From assembly GCA_016200005.1 (NCBI GenBank), contig JACQFP010000053.1, forward strand, positions 124,001 to 188,000: a stretch of DNA of 64,000 nt, given 5' to 3'. Made by a program: the position numbers and the translations under genes. Below, piece after piece: positions 15,954 to 23,900 of this stretch (positions within the stretch are counted from its first letter, which is position 1; the number at the start of each line of letters is the position of its first letter). This DNA comes from Verrucomicrobiota bacterium (GTDB lineage Bacteria; Verrucomicrobiota; Verrucomicrobiia; Limisphaerales; PALSA-1396). The notes beneath the pieces are model-generated. The model was given only the letters and a program-made list of their open reading frames with translations. It did no database searches and was not told the DNA's origin.

Positions 15954-16467
15954 GGCTTTCCTCCCCGAAGCGCACGAGGCCGAAGCTCAGGGTTGGCGTC
16001 CGCCGGAATGCGAGCAGGTCTTGGTTGTACATCGAAAGCCAAGGCAGTACGTTGCTCCGAACTGGCAGAGGATAATGCCCATATTGCTCGCCAAGTTTGC
16101 GCAGACGTTTCTCGCTGCGCGGATTGAAGCCCTGGAGCGCGACGTCGAAGCCTTGCGGAAGCGACTCGACCAAGTCGGCTCATCGCGTTCAATAATTGCG
16201 CCCATCGAGACATTCGCCCCAGAGCCTTACGAGGCGACCAAGCCATTCCACGTTGTTGTCGAGCCGGTAGACGATGAGTTTATAGCCACGCTGTTCGATG
16301 CAAACATCAACGCATCGGGCGACACGGCAGAAGAATCCGTCTCAAACCTGAAGGACATTATGCTCACGCTTTTTGAGCGCCTACAGAGAGAACCCCAAGG
16401 GAAACTCGGTTCTGGACCAGCCCGCCAGTTAAGTGTCTTGAAAAGCCTGGTGAGAAAGCAGCCTTAG
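15928..16467 (+). CDS. HicB-like domain protein, possible antitoxin component
   Basis: 179 residues from the ATG at 15928. N-terminal part is a helix-rich stretch with a short coiled coil (RIEALERDVEALRKRL). The C-terminal half has the HicB-type pattern FHVVVEPVDDEFIATLFDANINASGDTAEESVSNLKDIM, where substrates of HicA toxins are usually bound by a partial RNase-H-like fold. It overlaps the gene before and is followed after one base by a 92-residue basic protein, a spacing usual for toxin-antitoxin pairs. Longer than simple HicB proteins. Assignment is by pattern and neighbourhood only. Confidence 0.5.
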   Translation: MPTIKNRIEAFLPEAHEAEAQGWRPPECEQVLVVHRKPRQYVAPNWQRIMPILLAKFAQTFLAARIEALERDVEALRKRLDQVGSSRSIIAPIETFAPEPYEATKPFHVVVEPVDDEFIATLFDANINASGDTAEESVSNLKDIMLTLFERLQREPQGKLGSGPARQLSVLKSLVRKQP

Positions 16468-16468
16468 C

Positions 16469-16747
16469 ATGGCGCGAATCATAACCAAGGAATCGGCACT
16501 CAAGATTGCCAAAAAACTGGAAGCCGAAATTGAGACGGGGGGCAAAGCCCACGACATGGCCTATGTTTACCACGAGGGTAAAATGATAGCCAATTTCGGT
16601 ATCCGCAGAGGGTCGCAGAAGGACAAAGGTCATGACCATATCCCTCGCGATTTACATGTTGGCCCGCATGATGCCCGTATGCTAGCCCAGTGCCCACTGA
16701 CTCGCGCGGGATGGCTCGACATCTTGGGCGAAAAAGGGTTGCTGTGA
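16469..16747 (+). CDS. Small protein, possible partner/toxin of the HicB-like gene
   Basis: 92 residues, ATG one base after the upstream stop. Visible features: an N-terminal helix (ESALKIAKKLEAEIETGGKA), a strand pair (DMAYVYHEGKMIANFGIRRG), then a His-rich loop GHDHIPRDLHVGPHDA and a final helix. The G-x-x-x-KDKGHDHIP part recalls basic, RNA-facing loops of HicA-like proteins, but the sequence is not a clear HicA. Tight coupling to the HicB-like gene is the main argument for a toxin-antitoxin role. Confidence 0.5.
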   Translation: MARIITKESALKIAKKLEAEIETGGKAHDMAYVYHEGKMIANFGIRRGSQKDKGHDHIPRDLHVGPHDARMLAQCPLTRAGWLDILGEKGLL

Positions 16748-16971
16748 GCCGTGTTCCCGGCGCGCAACCAGACCCGTGATGCGGAAAACCAAACCCGCTT
16801 CACACTTCGTCCGGCGAGTGATGCTCGCGCTTCTCGTCCGTCTTAAGATTGCTGACTTTGATTCGCTCAACAAGTTTGATGTCCACGCGCGGCGAGCTGC
16901 CGGTCGGCGGCGTGCAGCGCAACGATGTGGCGATCCCGCGCCTTGGAGGGACTTGGCGACGTGAACAATAA

Positions 16972-17217
16972 GAAAGCGGCGGGGGGGGAATTCTCCTCAC
17001 GCTGGAAAAGCCATCCAAGCCGATGCGCGACGAAGCCGTGGACGCAGGCCGTTACGAATCGAAGTTCTGGCACGACAAGGATTATCCAAAAATCCAACTG
17101 CTCACGATTGAGGGCTTGCTGAACGGCAAAGAACGCGTGGACGCGCCACCGCAGATGAATCCCTTTGCCAAAGCCCAGCGCGAAGCCAAACCGGAGAAGC
17201 AGACGGAGTTGATTTGA
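16972..17217 (+). pseudogene. C-terminal stub of a site-specific DNA methyltransferase
   Basis: An open stretch after an in-frame TAA (16969-16971) encodes GGILLTLEKPSKPM, then DAGRYESKFW, YPKIQLLTIEGLLNG and PPQMNPFAKAQ before the stop. This matches the usual C-terminal end of type III-like adenine methyltransferases (I-T-L-E-x-P-T/S-x-P-M ... YPK-x-Q-x-LT-x-x-x-LL-G). Nothing of the catalytic part (DPPY, FxGxG) lies upstream; 16748-16968 holds no supported gene. It is therefore a relic of a restriction-modification or phage-defence locus truncated at its 5' side. Confidence 0.65.
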
Positions 17218-17239
17218 GCGTTGCTTCGCCGCAATCCTG

Positions 17240-17266
17240 CCGTCAAATTAGGACACTACCAAGAAT
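17240..17266 (-). repeat. Right end of an inverted repeat bounding the 15.1-17.3 kb island
   Basis: Reads AAATTAGGACACTACC on the plus strand and pairs with 15137-15162. It ends 8 bp before the GH130 start codon. Confidence 0.6.
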
Positions 17267-17273
17267 TCGGATT

Positions 17274-18332
17274 ATGCCTGACATCGCGAAACGCTTTGCT
17301 GAAAACCCGATCCTGAGGCCGGCTGACATCCGCCCGAGCATTGAGGGAATGAAAGTCGAATGTCTGCTGAATCCCGGCGTCTTCCGGTTCAACCACAAGA
17401 CCTGGCTCCTCTTGCGCGTGGCCGAGCGCCCCGAGCAGAAGCCGGGCAAGACGTCGTTCCCCATCCTGGGCGCCAAGGGAGAGTTGCAGATCCTGGAATT
17501 CGACAACTCCGATCCGAAGCTCAATCGCGCCGACCCCAGGGTCATCGGCTATGACGGCAGGGATTACTTGACGACGATGTCGCATTTGCGGCTGGTCGCC
17601 AGTGCCGACGGAATTAACTTTGCCGAAGACGCGTCTTATCCATCGATGTTCGGCCAGGGCGAATTGGAAGCCTACGGCATAGAGGATTGCCGGGTGGTGC
17701 AGATCGGTGAGACCTACTATCTTACCTTCACGGAAGTGTCGGAGCACGGCGTGGGCGTGGGCTTGCGCAGCACAACCGACTGGCGCAATATTTTCCAACA
17801 CGGCATGATTCTCCCACCCCACAACAAGGACTGCGCGATTTTCGGCGAGCAAATCGGTGGCAAATACTACGCCTTGCACCGACCCAGCAGTCCGGCCCTC
17901 GGCGGAAATTACATCTGGCTCGCTGAATCGCCTGACCTCGTGCATTGGGGCCGGCACCATTGTCTGGCGCACAGTCGGCCGGGCCTGTGGGACAGCGCCC
18001 GTGTTGGGGCTGGGGCCGCCCCCATCCGCACACCGGAAGGCTGGCTGGAAATTTACCACGGCGCCAATGGCGAAAACCACTACTGCCTCGGAGCGCTGCT
18101 GCTCGATCTTGAATCTCCGTGGAAAGTCCTCGCCCGCTCGCGTCAGCCAATCATGGAACCGATTGCGGACTACGAACGCACCGGTTTCTTCGGCAATGTC
18201 GTCTTCACCAACGGCCATCTGGTGGACGGCGACACGGTGACTCTTTACTACGGCGCTTCCGACAGCGTCATCTGTGGCGCGCGACTCTCCATCCAGGAGA
18301 TTCTGCAAACCCTCCGTTCAGCCGCGTTATGA
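17274..18332 (+). CDS. Glycoside hydrolase family 130-like enzyme (mannoside phosphorylase/hydrolase type)
   Basis: 352 residues, five-bladed beta-propeller family. Motifs along the chain: ENPILRP at the start, CLLNPGVFRF, ADPRVIGYDGRDYLTTMSHLRLVASADG, GIEDCRVV (the G-x-ED-x-R element carrying the conserved acidic residue), HNKDCAIFG, ALHRP, and LYYGASDSVI at the end. GH130 enzymes act on beta-1,4- or beta-1,2-mannosides, usually by phosphorolysis in the cytoplasm. No signal peptide was seen from the ATG at 17274, which agrees. Its stop overlaps the start of the MFS gene, so import and cleavage are probably co-expressed. Confidence 0.8.
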   Translation: MPDIAKRFAENPILRPADIRPSIEGMKVECLLNPGVFRFNHKTWLLLRVAERPEQKPGKTSFPILGAKGELQILEFDNSDPKLNRADPRVIGYDGRDYLTTMSHLRLVASADGINFAEDASYPSMFGQGELEAYGIEDCRVVQIGETYYLTFTEVSEHGVGVGLRSTTDWRNIFQHGMILPPHNKDCAIFGEQIGGKYYALHRPSSPALGGNYIWLAESPDLVHWGRHHCLAHSRPGLWDSARVGAGAAPIRTPEGWLEIYHGANGENHYCLGALLLDLESPWKVLARSRQPIMEPIADYERTGFFGNVVFTNGHLVDGDTVTLYYGASDSVICGARLSIQEILQTLRSAAL

Positions 18333-19615
18333 AAAAGTGTTTGCACGAGTATCGGCACTTCCTCTCGTATCCGCGCGACATGCGGATTCTCCTGATCACC
18401 AATCTGGTCTATGGGTTGGTGATGCCGGTGATCGAGATGTTCATCGGCGCCTACGTCATGCGGAAATCCGACGACGTGAAAATGGTCGTCATCTACCAGT
18501 TAGCGGTTTACACGGGAATCCCCTTCACGTTTCTGGTCAACGGCTGGCTGCTGCAACTGGTGAGCGTCAAGCGCCTTTACTCCGTCGGCATGTTGCTCAG
18601 CGGGCTTTCGATGGTGGTCATGATGTCCTTGACCGAGTTGAGCCTGATGGGATTGGGTGTGGCAGGATTGCTGATGGGCATGTCCTTCGGGCTTTATTGG
18701 GCCAACCGTGATTATTTGGCCCTGTCCAGTACGAGCGACGGCAACCGAAACTATTATTACGGCCTGGAAACTTTCTTCGCCACCAACATTGGCATTGTGG
18801 TGCCGTTCGCGGTGGGAGCATTTATTGGCTGGTATGGCGGCGAAGTTACCGGCCAGGTCTCCCGCGCGTATCAGGTGGTCACGGCGGTCGTGTTCGTCAT
18901 AACCATCGCGGCTTCGGTCATTGTCCATCAAGGTCAATTCAAGAATCCTCCCCGGAGCCAGTTCCTGTATTTCCGTTATCACTGGATTTGGAACCGGATG
19001 CAACTGCTCGCTATCCTCAAAGGGTTGGCTCAGGGCTACATTGTCACGGCGCCGGCCATGCTGATCATGACGCATGTTGGCAAAGAAGGCTCGCTGGGCA
19101 CGATCCTTTCGGTCGGCAGTGTCCTGTCGGCCATCCTGCTCTACATCCTCGGGCGGACCACCAAACCGAAACACCGCATTTACCTCTTCGCCGTCGGCCT
19201 GTCGTTGTTCGCCTTGGGCGCGCTGGCGAATGGAATCCTCTTCAACAAACTCGGCGTGCTGCTGTTCATGGTGCTTCTGGTCCTGGGACGTCCCCTGGCC
19301 GACATCGCTTATTTCACGATTCAACTGTTGGTAATAGACACCGTCTCCGCGCTCGAGAAACGCAATCAGTACGCCTACATCTTTGTTCAGGAGTTCGGAT
19401 TCTACATCGGGCGGTTCACCGGATGCGGGTTGTTCATCCTGCTGGCAACTCAAGTGTCAAACACGTTTGCCTTGCGTTTCGCATTGCTCATCGTCGCCGT
19501 GCTGCAGCTTCTCTCGGTGTTCGTGGCCAAACGGATCTTGAAAGGCTGCGCCGACACCGGGCAAGCGGGAAATGTCGCGCCAGCGGGAACACCGATCCCA
19601 ATCCCGGCGGCATAA
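18329..19615 (+). CDS. MFS transporter coupled to the GH130 gene
   Basis: 428 residues from the ATG that overlaps the GH130 stop (ATGA). About twelve hydrophobic segments; it begins HEYRHFLSYPRDMRILLITNLVYGLVMPVIEMFIGAYVM. Clear MFS loops are weaker than in the 2360 transporter, but the helix 4-5 GLYWANRDYLALSSTSDG region resembles permeases often paired with GH130 genes. Likely imports a manno-oligosaccharide or similar disaccharide. The last residues are Pro/Ala rich. Confidence 0.75.
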   Translation: MKKCLHEYRHFLSYPRDMRILLITNLVYGLVMPVIEMFIGAYVMRKSDDVKMVVIYQLAVYTGIPFTFLVNGWLLQLVSVKRLYSVGMLLSGLSMVVMMSLTELSLMGLGVAGLLMGMSFGLYWANRDYLALSSTSDGNRNYYYGLETFFATNIGIVVPFAVGAFIGWYGGEVTGQVSRAYQVVTAVVFVITIAASVIVHQGQFKNPPRSQFLYFRYHWIWNRMQLLAILKGLAQGYIVTAPAMLIMTHVGKEGSLGTILSVGSVLSAILLYILGRTTKPKHRIYLFAVGLSLFALGALANGILFNKLGVLLFMVLLVLGRPLADIAYFTIQLLVIDTVSALEKRNQYAYIFVQEFGFYIGRFTGCGLFILLATQVSNTFALRFALLIVAVLQLLSVFVAKRILKGCADTGQAGNVAPAGTPIPIPAA

Positions 19616-19671
19616 AAATCCGGGAACAACAGAAGCAAAGTCGCAGCGGCCTTCGGAAACGGAAACCGCTT

Positions 19672-19800
19672 TTATTTCCTGGTGCTTTCCTTCACCAGAT
19701 CGCATTCGGCGGGGGTCAGGCCGTAGAGCGCATACACCAACTCGTCTATCTTCTGCTCCAACACGCTCGTGTCCGCATCGGGATCGCCGCTGCCTGGCGC
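19672..19800 (-). pseudogene. C-terminal stub of a type IIG-like restriction methylase
   Basis: Reads DPDADTSVLEQKIDELVYAL then YGLTPAECDLVKESTRK before the stop. The IDELVYALYGLT segment is the standard C-terminus of large Eco57I-type methylase/nucleases, and equals in position IDQIVYRLYGLT at the end of the intact enzyme encoded at 20959-24876. The rest of the gene is missing; an antitoxin-like gene now lies directly upstream. Confidence 0.65.
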
Positions 19801-19801
19801 A

Positions 19802-20062
19802 TCACTCGCCCGATTTATAGCCTCCCGGCAACCGGTCGTAGTCCGGCGGCTCAACGTCCGGGACTTCCTGCAAGGCGTCGAGAAACTTTTCCCGGCTGGC
19901 GCGCTTGGCCCGCACGGCCATGTAGCTCTCGTTGCTCCACACGCCGACGGCTTGGGCGACTGCCAGACTGATGATCTGCGCCAGAGGAACATTCTCGCGC
20001 GCCGCCAGTTCTTGCGCCTGTTTGAGCACCGGTTCGGGAATTTGGGCTTCAATGGTTTTCAT
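19802..20062 (-). CDS. Antitoxin-like DNA-binding protein (ribbon-helix-helix type)
   Basis: 86 residues. N-terminal MKTIEAQIPEPVLKQAQELAARENVPLAQIISLAVAQAVG has the strand-helix-helix pattern of RHH antitoxins such as HicB/VapB types, followed by a disordered, acidic tail rich in Pro and Asp. No complete toxin partner remains: the upstream reading frame gives only a toxin-like tail. It may be an orphan antitoxin that protects against a related toxin. Confidence 0.6.
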   Translation of the reverse strand: MKTIEAQIPEPVLKQAQELAARENVPLAQIISLAVAQAVGVWSNESYMAVRAKRASREKFLDALQEVPDVEPPDYDRLPGGYKSGE

Positions 20063-20147
20063 TTTGTCGCTCGTAATTTCAACAGCATTTGCGCCGGAGT
20101 GATCGGTTCGATTCCGAAACTCTCCATTCCCGCTCCAACCGCGCGTC
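20059..20147 (-). pseudogene. Possible toxin C-terminal tail upstream of the RHH antitoxin
   Basis: The open frame gives GMESFGIEPITPAQMLLKL and ends with a TGA overlapping the antitoxin ATG. G-I-x-x-x-TP-x-x-x-L is the usual end of PIN-domain toxins. The fragment has no room for the rest of the protein. Confidence 0.4.
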
Positions 20148-20343
20148 AGGCGGTGACGGCGTAATCCACGCCACGCGGGTTTTCGACGCGCTGCGAGGCG
20201 TTGAGCACTTCCATCCCCACCACGTTGCCGTCTTTGTCGTAATCAAGAATCACGCCGGGTTTGTCCTCGTCGCTCTCTTCAACCGGAACGTCGCGGAATA
20301 GAATCCGCAGCACGTCCACTTCGGGATCGTAGGTCACTTTCAT
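20146..20343 (-). CDS. DUF2283 family protein (putative antitoxin)
   Basis: 65 residues. Typical DUF2283 features: start MKVTYDPEVDVLRILF, PVEESDEDKPGVILDYD, then VVGMEVLNAS. Families of this type usually follow a DUF4258 toxin-like gene. Here the start overlaps the end of a truncated DUF4258-like frame by 4 bp. Confidence 0.8.
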   Translation of the reverse strand: MKVTYDPEVDVLRILFRDVPVEESDEDKPGVILDYDKDGNVVGMEVLNASQRVENPRGVDYAVTA

Positions 20344-20455
20344 GTCGTTGCCTTCCAGTATTTGTTGATCTTGCTCGTGCGATAAACCGTCACCACTTTC
20401 GGCGGTGTTGCCGTCTCGTTCCGCACCGGCGTCCTGTTGCTTTGCTGCGGATGCG
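20340..20455 (-). pseudogene. DUF4258-like toxin, C-terminal stub
   Basis: The frame reads NETATPPKVVTVYRTSKINKYW and stops at a TGA that overlaps the ATG of the DUF2283 gene. The V-V-T-V-Y-R-T-S-K-I-x-K-YW end is characteristic of DUF4258 proteins. The N-terminal half is absent; 20457 onward is a different gene. Confidence 0.65.
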
Positions 20456-20456
20456 C

Positions 20457-20666
20457 TCAGGCGGGAGCTAAGTCTGCCTCCAACGGCTTGTCCTTTTTGA
20501 ACTTGCTCACGCCCATGACGCTGAAGCCGATGACGTGGCCTTTGGCATCCACCCGCTCCATGACGGCGTCGTGCTTGGTTTCCTTTTCGTAACCGGCAGC
20601 GTCCGAAAATCTCACTTCGAGATAATCGGCTTCCGCGTCAAACCAGACTTTTATTTTATCGGCCAT
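20457..20666 (-). CDS. Second DUF2283-like protein (putative antitoxin)
   Basis: 69 residues from the ATG at 20666, which gives the family start (MADKIKVWFDAEADYLEVRF). The VIGFSVMGVSKF segment corresponds to the VVGMEVLNAS strand in the neighbouring DUF2283 gene. It begins 16 bp inside the upstream 103-residue gene, as expected for a coupled toxin-antitoxin pair. Confidence 0.75.
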   Translation of the reverse strand: MADKIKVWFDAEADYLEVRFSDAAGYEKETKHDAVMERVDAKGHVIGFSVMGVSKFKKDKPLEADLAPA

Positions 20667-20962
20667 AAATCTTCTCCGGCTTTCGGTTTGTCGGTCAGGT
20701 AGGCCGTGACCACAAACGCATCGTTCTCCGCATACTTGACCACAACGCACAGCCATTTGCCACCCACAATCGTCTGCGCGTAAAATTCGTAAAACAACCG
20801 CACCGCTTCATCCGAACGCGAACGCCGCACCAATTGGGGTTGAATCAACACCCGCTCAATCTCCGCGCCCATCTCCTTCATTTCGGGATGCTCAAGAATG
20901 TGCGCCAGCCGCTCATCCGTGAGCCGGACTTGATGGCCGAAACAATCTTGCAGCGTTTTCAT
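20651..20962 (-). CDS. Putative toxin (DUF4258/PBECR-like small nuclease fold)
   Basis: 103 residues. Begins MKTLQDCFGHQVRLTDERLAHI, has the LTDERLAHILEHPEM motif common in phage/plasmid toxin-like proteins, then RSDEAVRLFYEFYAQT, KWLCVVVKY and FVVTAYLTDKPKAGEDLW. The beta-strand series with a terminal TAY-x-TD resembles RelE/BECR-fold nucleases. Pairing with the overlapping DUF2283 gene supports a toxin role. Start overlaps the stop of the type IIG gene by 4 bp, so it is carried in the same operon. Confidence 0.65.
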   Translation of the reverse strand: MKTLQDCFGHQVRLTDERLAHILEHPEMKEMGAEIERVLIQPQLVRRSRSDEAVRLFYEFYAQTIVGGKWLCVVVKYAENDAFVVTAYLTDKPKAGEDLWPIK

Positions 20963-23900
20963 TTGGCGGCTTGCACGAGGGCTTTTTCTTCCGCCGTCAG
21001 GCCGTAAAGGCGATAGACGATCTGGTCAATCAACTCGTCGGTGAAGGTGATTTGCGATTCCAGTGGCACGACTTTGTCTTTGGCTGTCTGGAAACGGGTG
21101 CGGAGTCTTTCTTCGTCCGAATCTTTGAGGCGGAACTTGTTGGCGCGAAAATGGGCGAAGGCTTCGGCGGCATCAAGCTCCCAAAACTTGTCGAGCTTGG
21201 TTTTGGGTTTCAAGGCGTGGGCGTCAACGCCGTGGAAATCTTTGAGGTCGGTCAGGAATTGTTTGGCGGTGGCACGTTTCTCCCGGTTCAAGGTTATCAT
21301 CTGTTCGGCCAGGAAGGCGAGCAGGTCGTGGACGATATCCGCGCGTTCGGGTCTGGCGGCAAGTTGCTCCGTCACGAAGGCCAGCACACTGTCCGGGTTT
21401 CCATCCGACGCGCTGCGTTGGTGAAGTTGCTTGGATTTGGCGACGAGCGATGCACGCGACTTCTCTGGCGTCGTGAATTCAATTCGGCGGATGGGAAGCT
21501 CGCCAAGATATTGTTTGGTGCATGTGATCCAGCCTCCGCGAAAGAGATTGCTCATTTGAGCAAGCTTCCAAAAAAGCAACTTCGAGTTTATGAGCGCTAG
21601 CACGTAGCCTGAATTAACCGTCGCGGATTCGGCCAAACTAATCGTGAAGCCTCCGCTGGCCATCGGGCAGAATTCGTTCCGGAGGCTGATTGGAACGTGA
21701 GCGAACAATCCGCGATCTGCCAAGAGCGGGATGTAGATTTGAGCACGGTCGTGAAGTTCAAGATTTCGTGGCGCGCTGTAGCCAAACCATTGCGCGAACT
21801 GCTTACGCTTTTCAAGCCTCTGTCGCGCGTTCTGCAAATGGGCGAACGCTTTCGGGAAACGGGCTTTCAGCTCATCCTCCGAGTAAAGTCGGTACGAACC
21901 TCCGTCGAGCCAATATGGGAAAATAATTTTCCAGCGTCCGGCCGGAGCAAAAGAGTATCGGCCGAAGTCCGAAGCGAACACCGGGACGCGACAGATGCCT
22001 TCCTCAATGTCTTCGTTCTCATTCATGAACACATCATCGTCCCCGCTGCTGCTCCCTCGGCTCATCTCTGCCGGGAGATCGAGCAAGCGGATGGAATCGC
22101 GCTGAATCTTCTTGAGAAGATCCGCCGCAGCATCGGTGGAAAACGTCCATGAGCTTTGGTCTAGCGATTTGCCGGCGATGCGCGTGAACTTCGGGGATCG
22201 CAGTGAGTGCGAGTCCGCTCGCGCTTCAGCATAGTCGAACGCTTCTTGAATTCCGCGTGTGAGGAAAAGCAAACAAGTATAAGTCGTGGCGGGAAACACC
22301 TGGCTTGCGCCGAAGTCAACGATCTGTGTCAACATGCCCTCGCGTGTTATCAATCGCCGCAAACCCTCTCCATAATCCGTCTTGAAAAACTTGTTCGGTA
22401 CAATCTCGCCGAGGAGTCCTCCCCGTTTGAGCATTTTCAAGCCGCGCTCGATGAAACTCACATATAGATCAACATTGCCTGTGGCTGACTCAAAGTTCTC
22501 TGCGAGGAAGTCAATTTCCAGACGTGGGAAGCCTTGAATTCTCACGTATGGGGGATTTCCGATCACAGCATCAAAGCCTGGACTGTCTCTGTGCGAACCA
22601 TCGTCGTTGAAAAAGACTTCAGGAAATTCGAGTTCCCAGTGGAAGTAAGGTTTGTCGAGCTCTTTGATCCCGTAGCGCGCCGCTGCTTCCTGCAATCGGG
22701 CCGCGCTTTCTTGCGCCACCACGAGGATTTCTTTTGCCGCAGCCAAATACTCTTCCTCACTTAGCGGCCCATCGAAGAAGATGTTTGTCCAGAGGTCTGC
22801 CACCCTCTTGTACGGCGCGAGCCGGGGCAGGATTTCAGTTTCCCAGCGCTTTTCCTTTGCCTTCACCGTCGCCATATCGAGGCTGACTTGTCTTTCGATT
22901 TCGTGAATCTGGCAGATGGTTTCGGCCACGGCCTGCTTGAAGTCAGGGCCGAACGTAAAATGGATTTGTTGCGCGCCGCCTTTGCTCTTTTTCTGCGGCA
23001 GACTGCCGAGCTGATCGAGGCGCGCGCCGATGAGCGAATTTCCGCGCCGCAAGTGATGGTCGAGAAAGTTGAGTGGCTGGTCGCTGGAGATGGTGGTGAG
23101 CCAGAGCGAAAGTTTGGCAAGCTCCACGGCCAGCGGATTCAGGTCCACGCCATAGATGCAGGCTTCAACGACGCGCCGCCGCCAATAAGCGATCTCGGTT
23201 TCTTCCTGAGACTCGCCCTTGACGAACTCCGCCTGAAATCTCGTGGTCGGGTGATAAACGATTTGGTCAGCCAAAAACGTGGTTGCCTCGACGAGGAAAT
23301 GGCCCGAACCCATTGCTGGATCGCAGATGTTCAGCTTGAGGACTTCGCCCGCGAATGAGTTGTCCTGTTTGCCGGCGGCACGGGCGGCTTTAACCATCTT
23401 TCGTTGCTCGATTTCCTGCAACAGTGGCGTGATCGTTTGCTCGACGATGTATTTGACGACGTAGTCAGGCGTGTAATATGTGCCGGTGGCTTTGCGTTCC
23501 GCTTTATCGGTTTTAAGCACGAGCTTGCCGCCCTCGCGCACGAAGTGGTGTTCGAGCAGTCCTTCGTAAATCGAACCGAGTTGTTGGACACTGAGGTCGG
23601 CGTAGTCCACCGACTCGAAGGGGACAAACTTTTGTCCGCGCTTTTCCGGGGTAAACATGAGTTGCCGCAACACGTCCGCCAGCACCGCGTCGGCCACGGC
23701 CCACTCCTTCAGCAGCGGGCAGTGGTCGGGGTCGAAAAGCCCGCCGTTGTAGCGCGGAACTCCGAATTCATCATTCGCCTTCTTGTCTGTCCCGTTGATG
23801 ACCAGACAGAGCGCATGGATGTCGCGGTAAAAGCGCGTTTGAGTCTGGCTGTCGTACTCGGTGAAGCTTTTCAGTGGCACGAGGAGGCGGGCGAGCGACA

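Noticed and set aside
18500-19453. 317-codon minus-strand open frame
   Set aside because: Antisense to the MFS gene; highly charged sequence without hydrophobic core.
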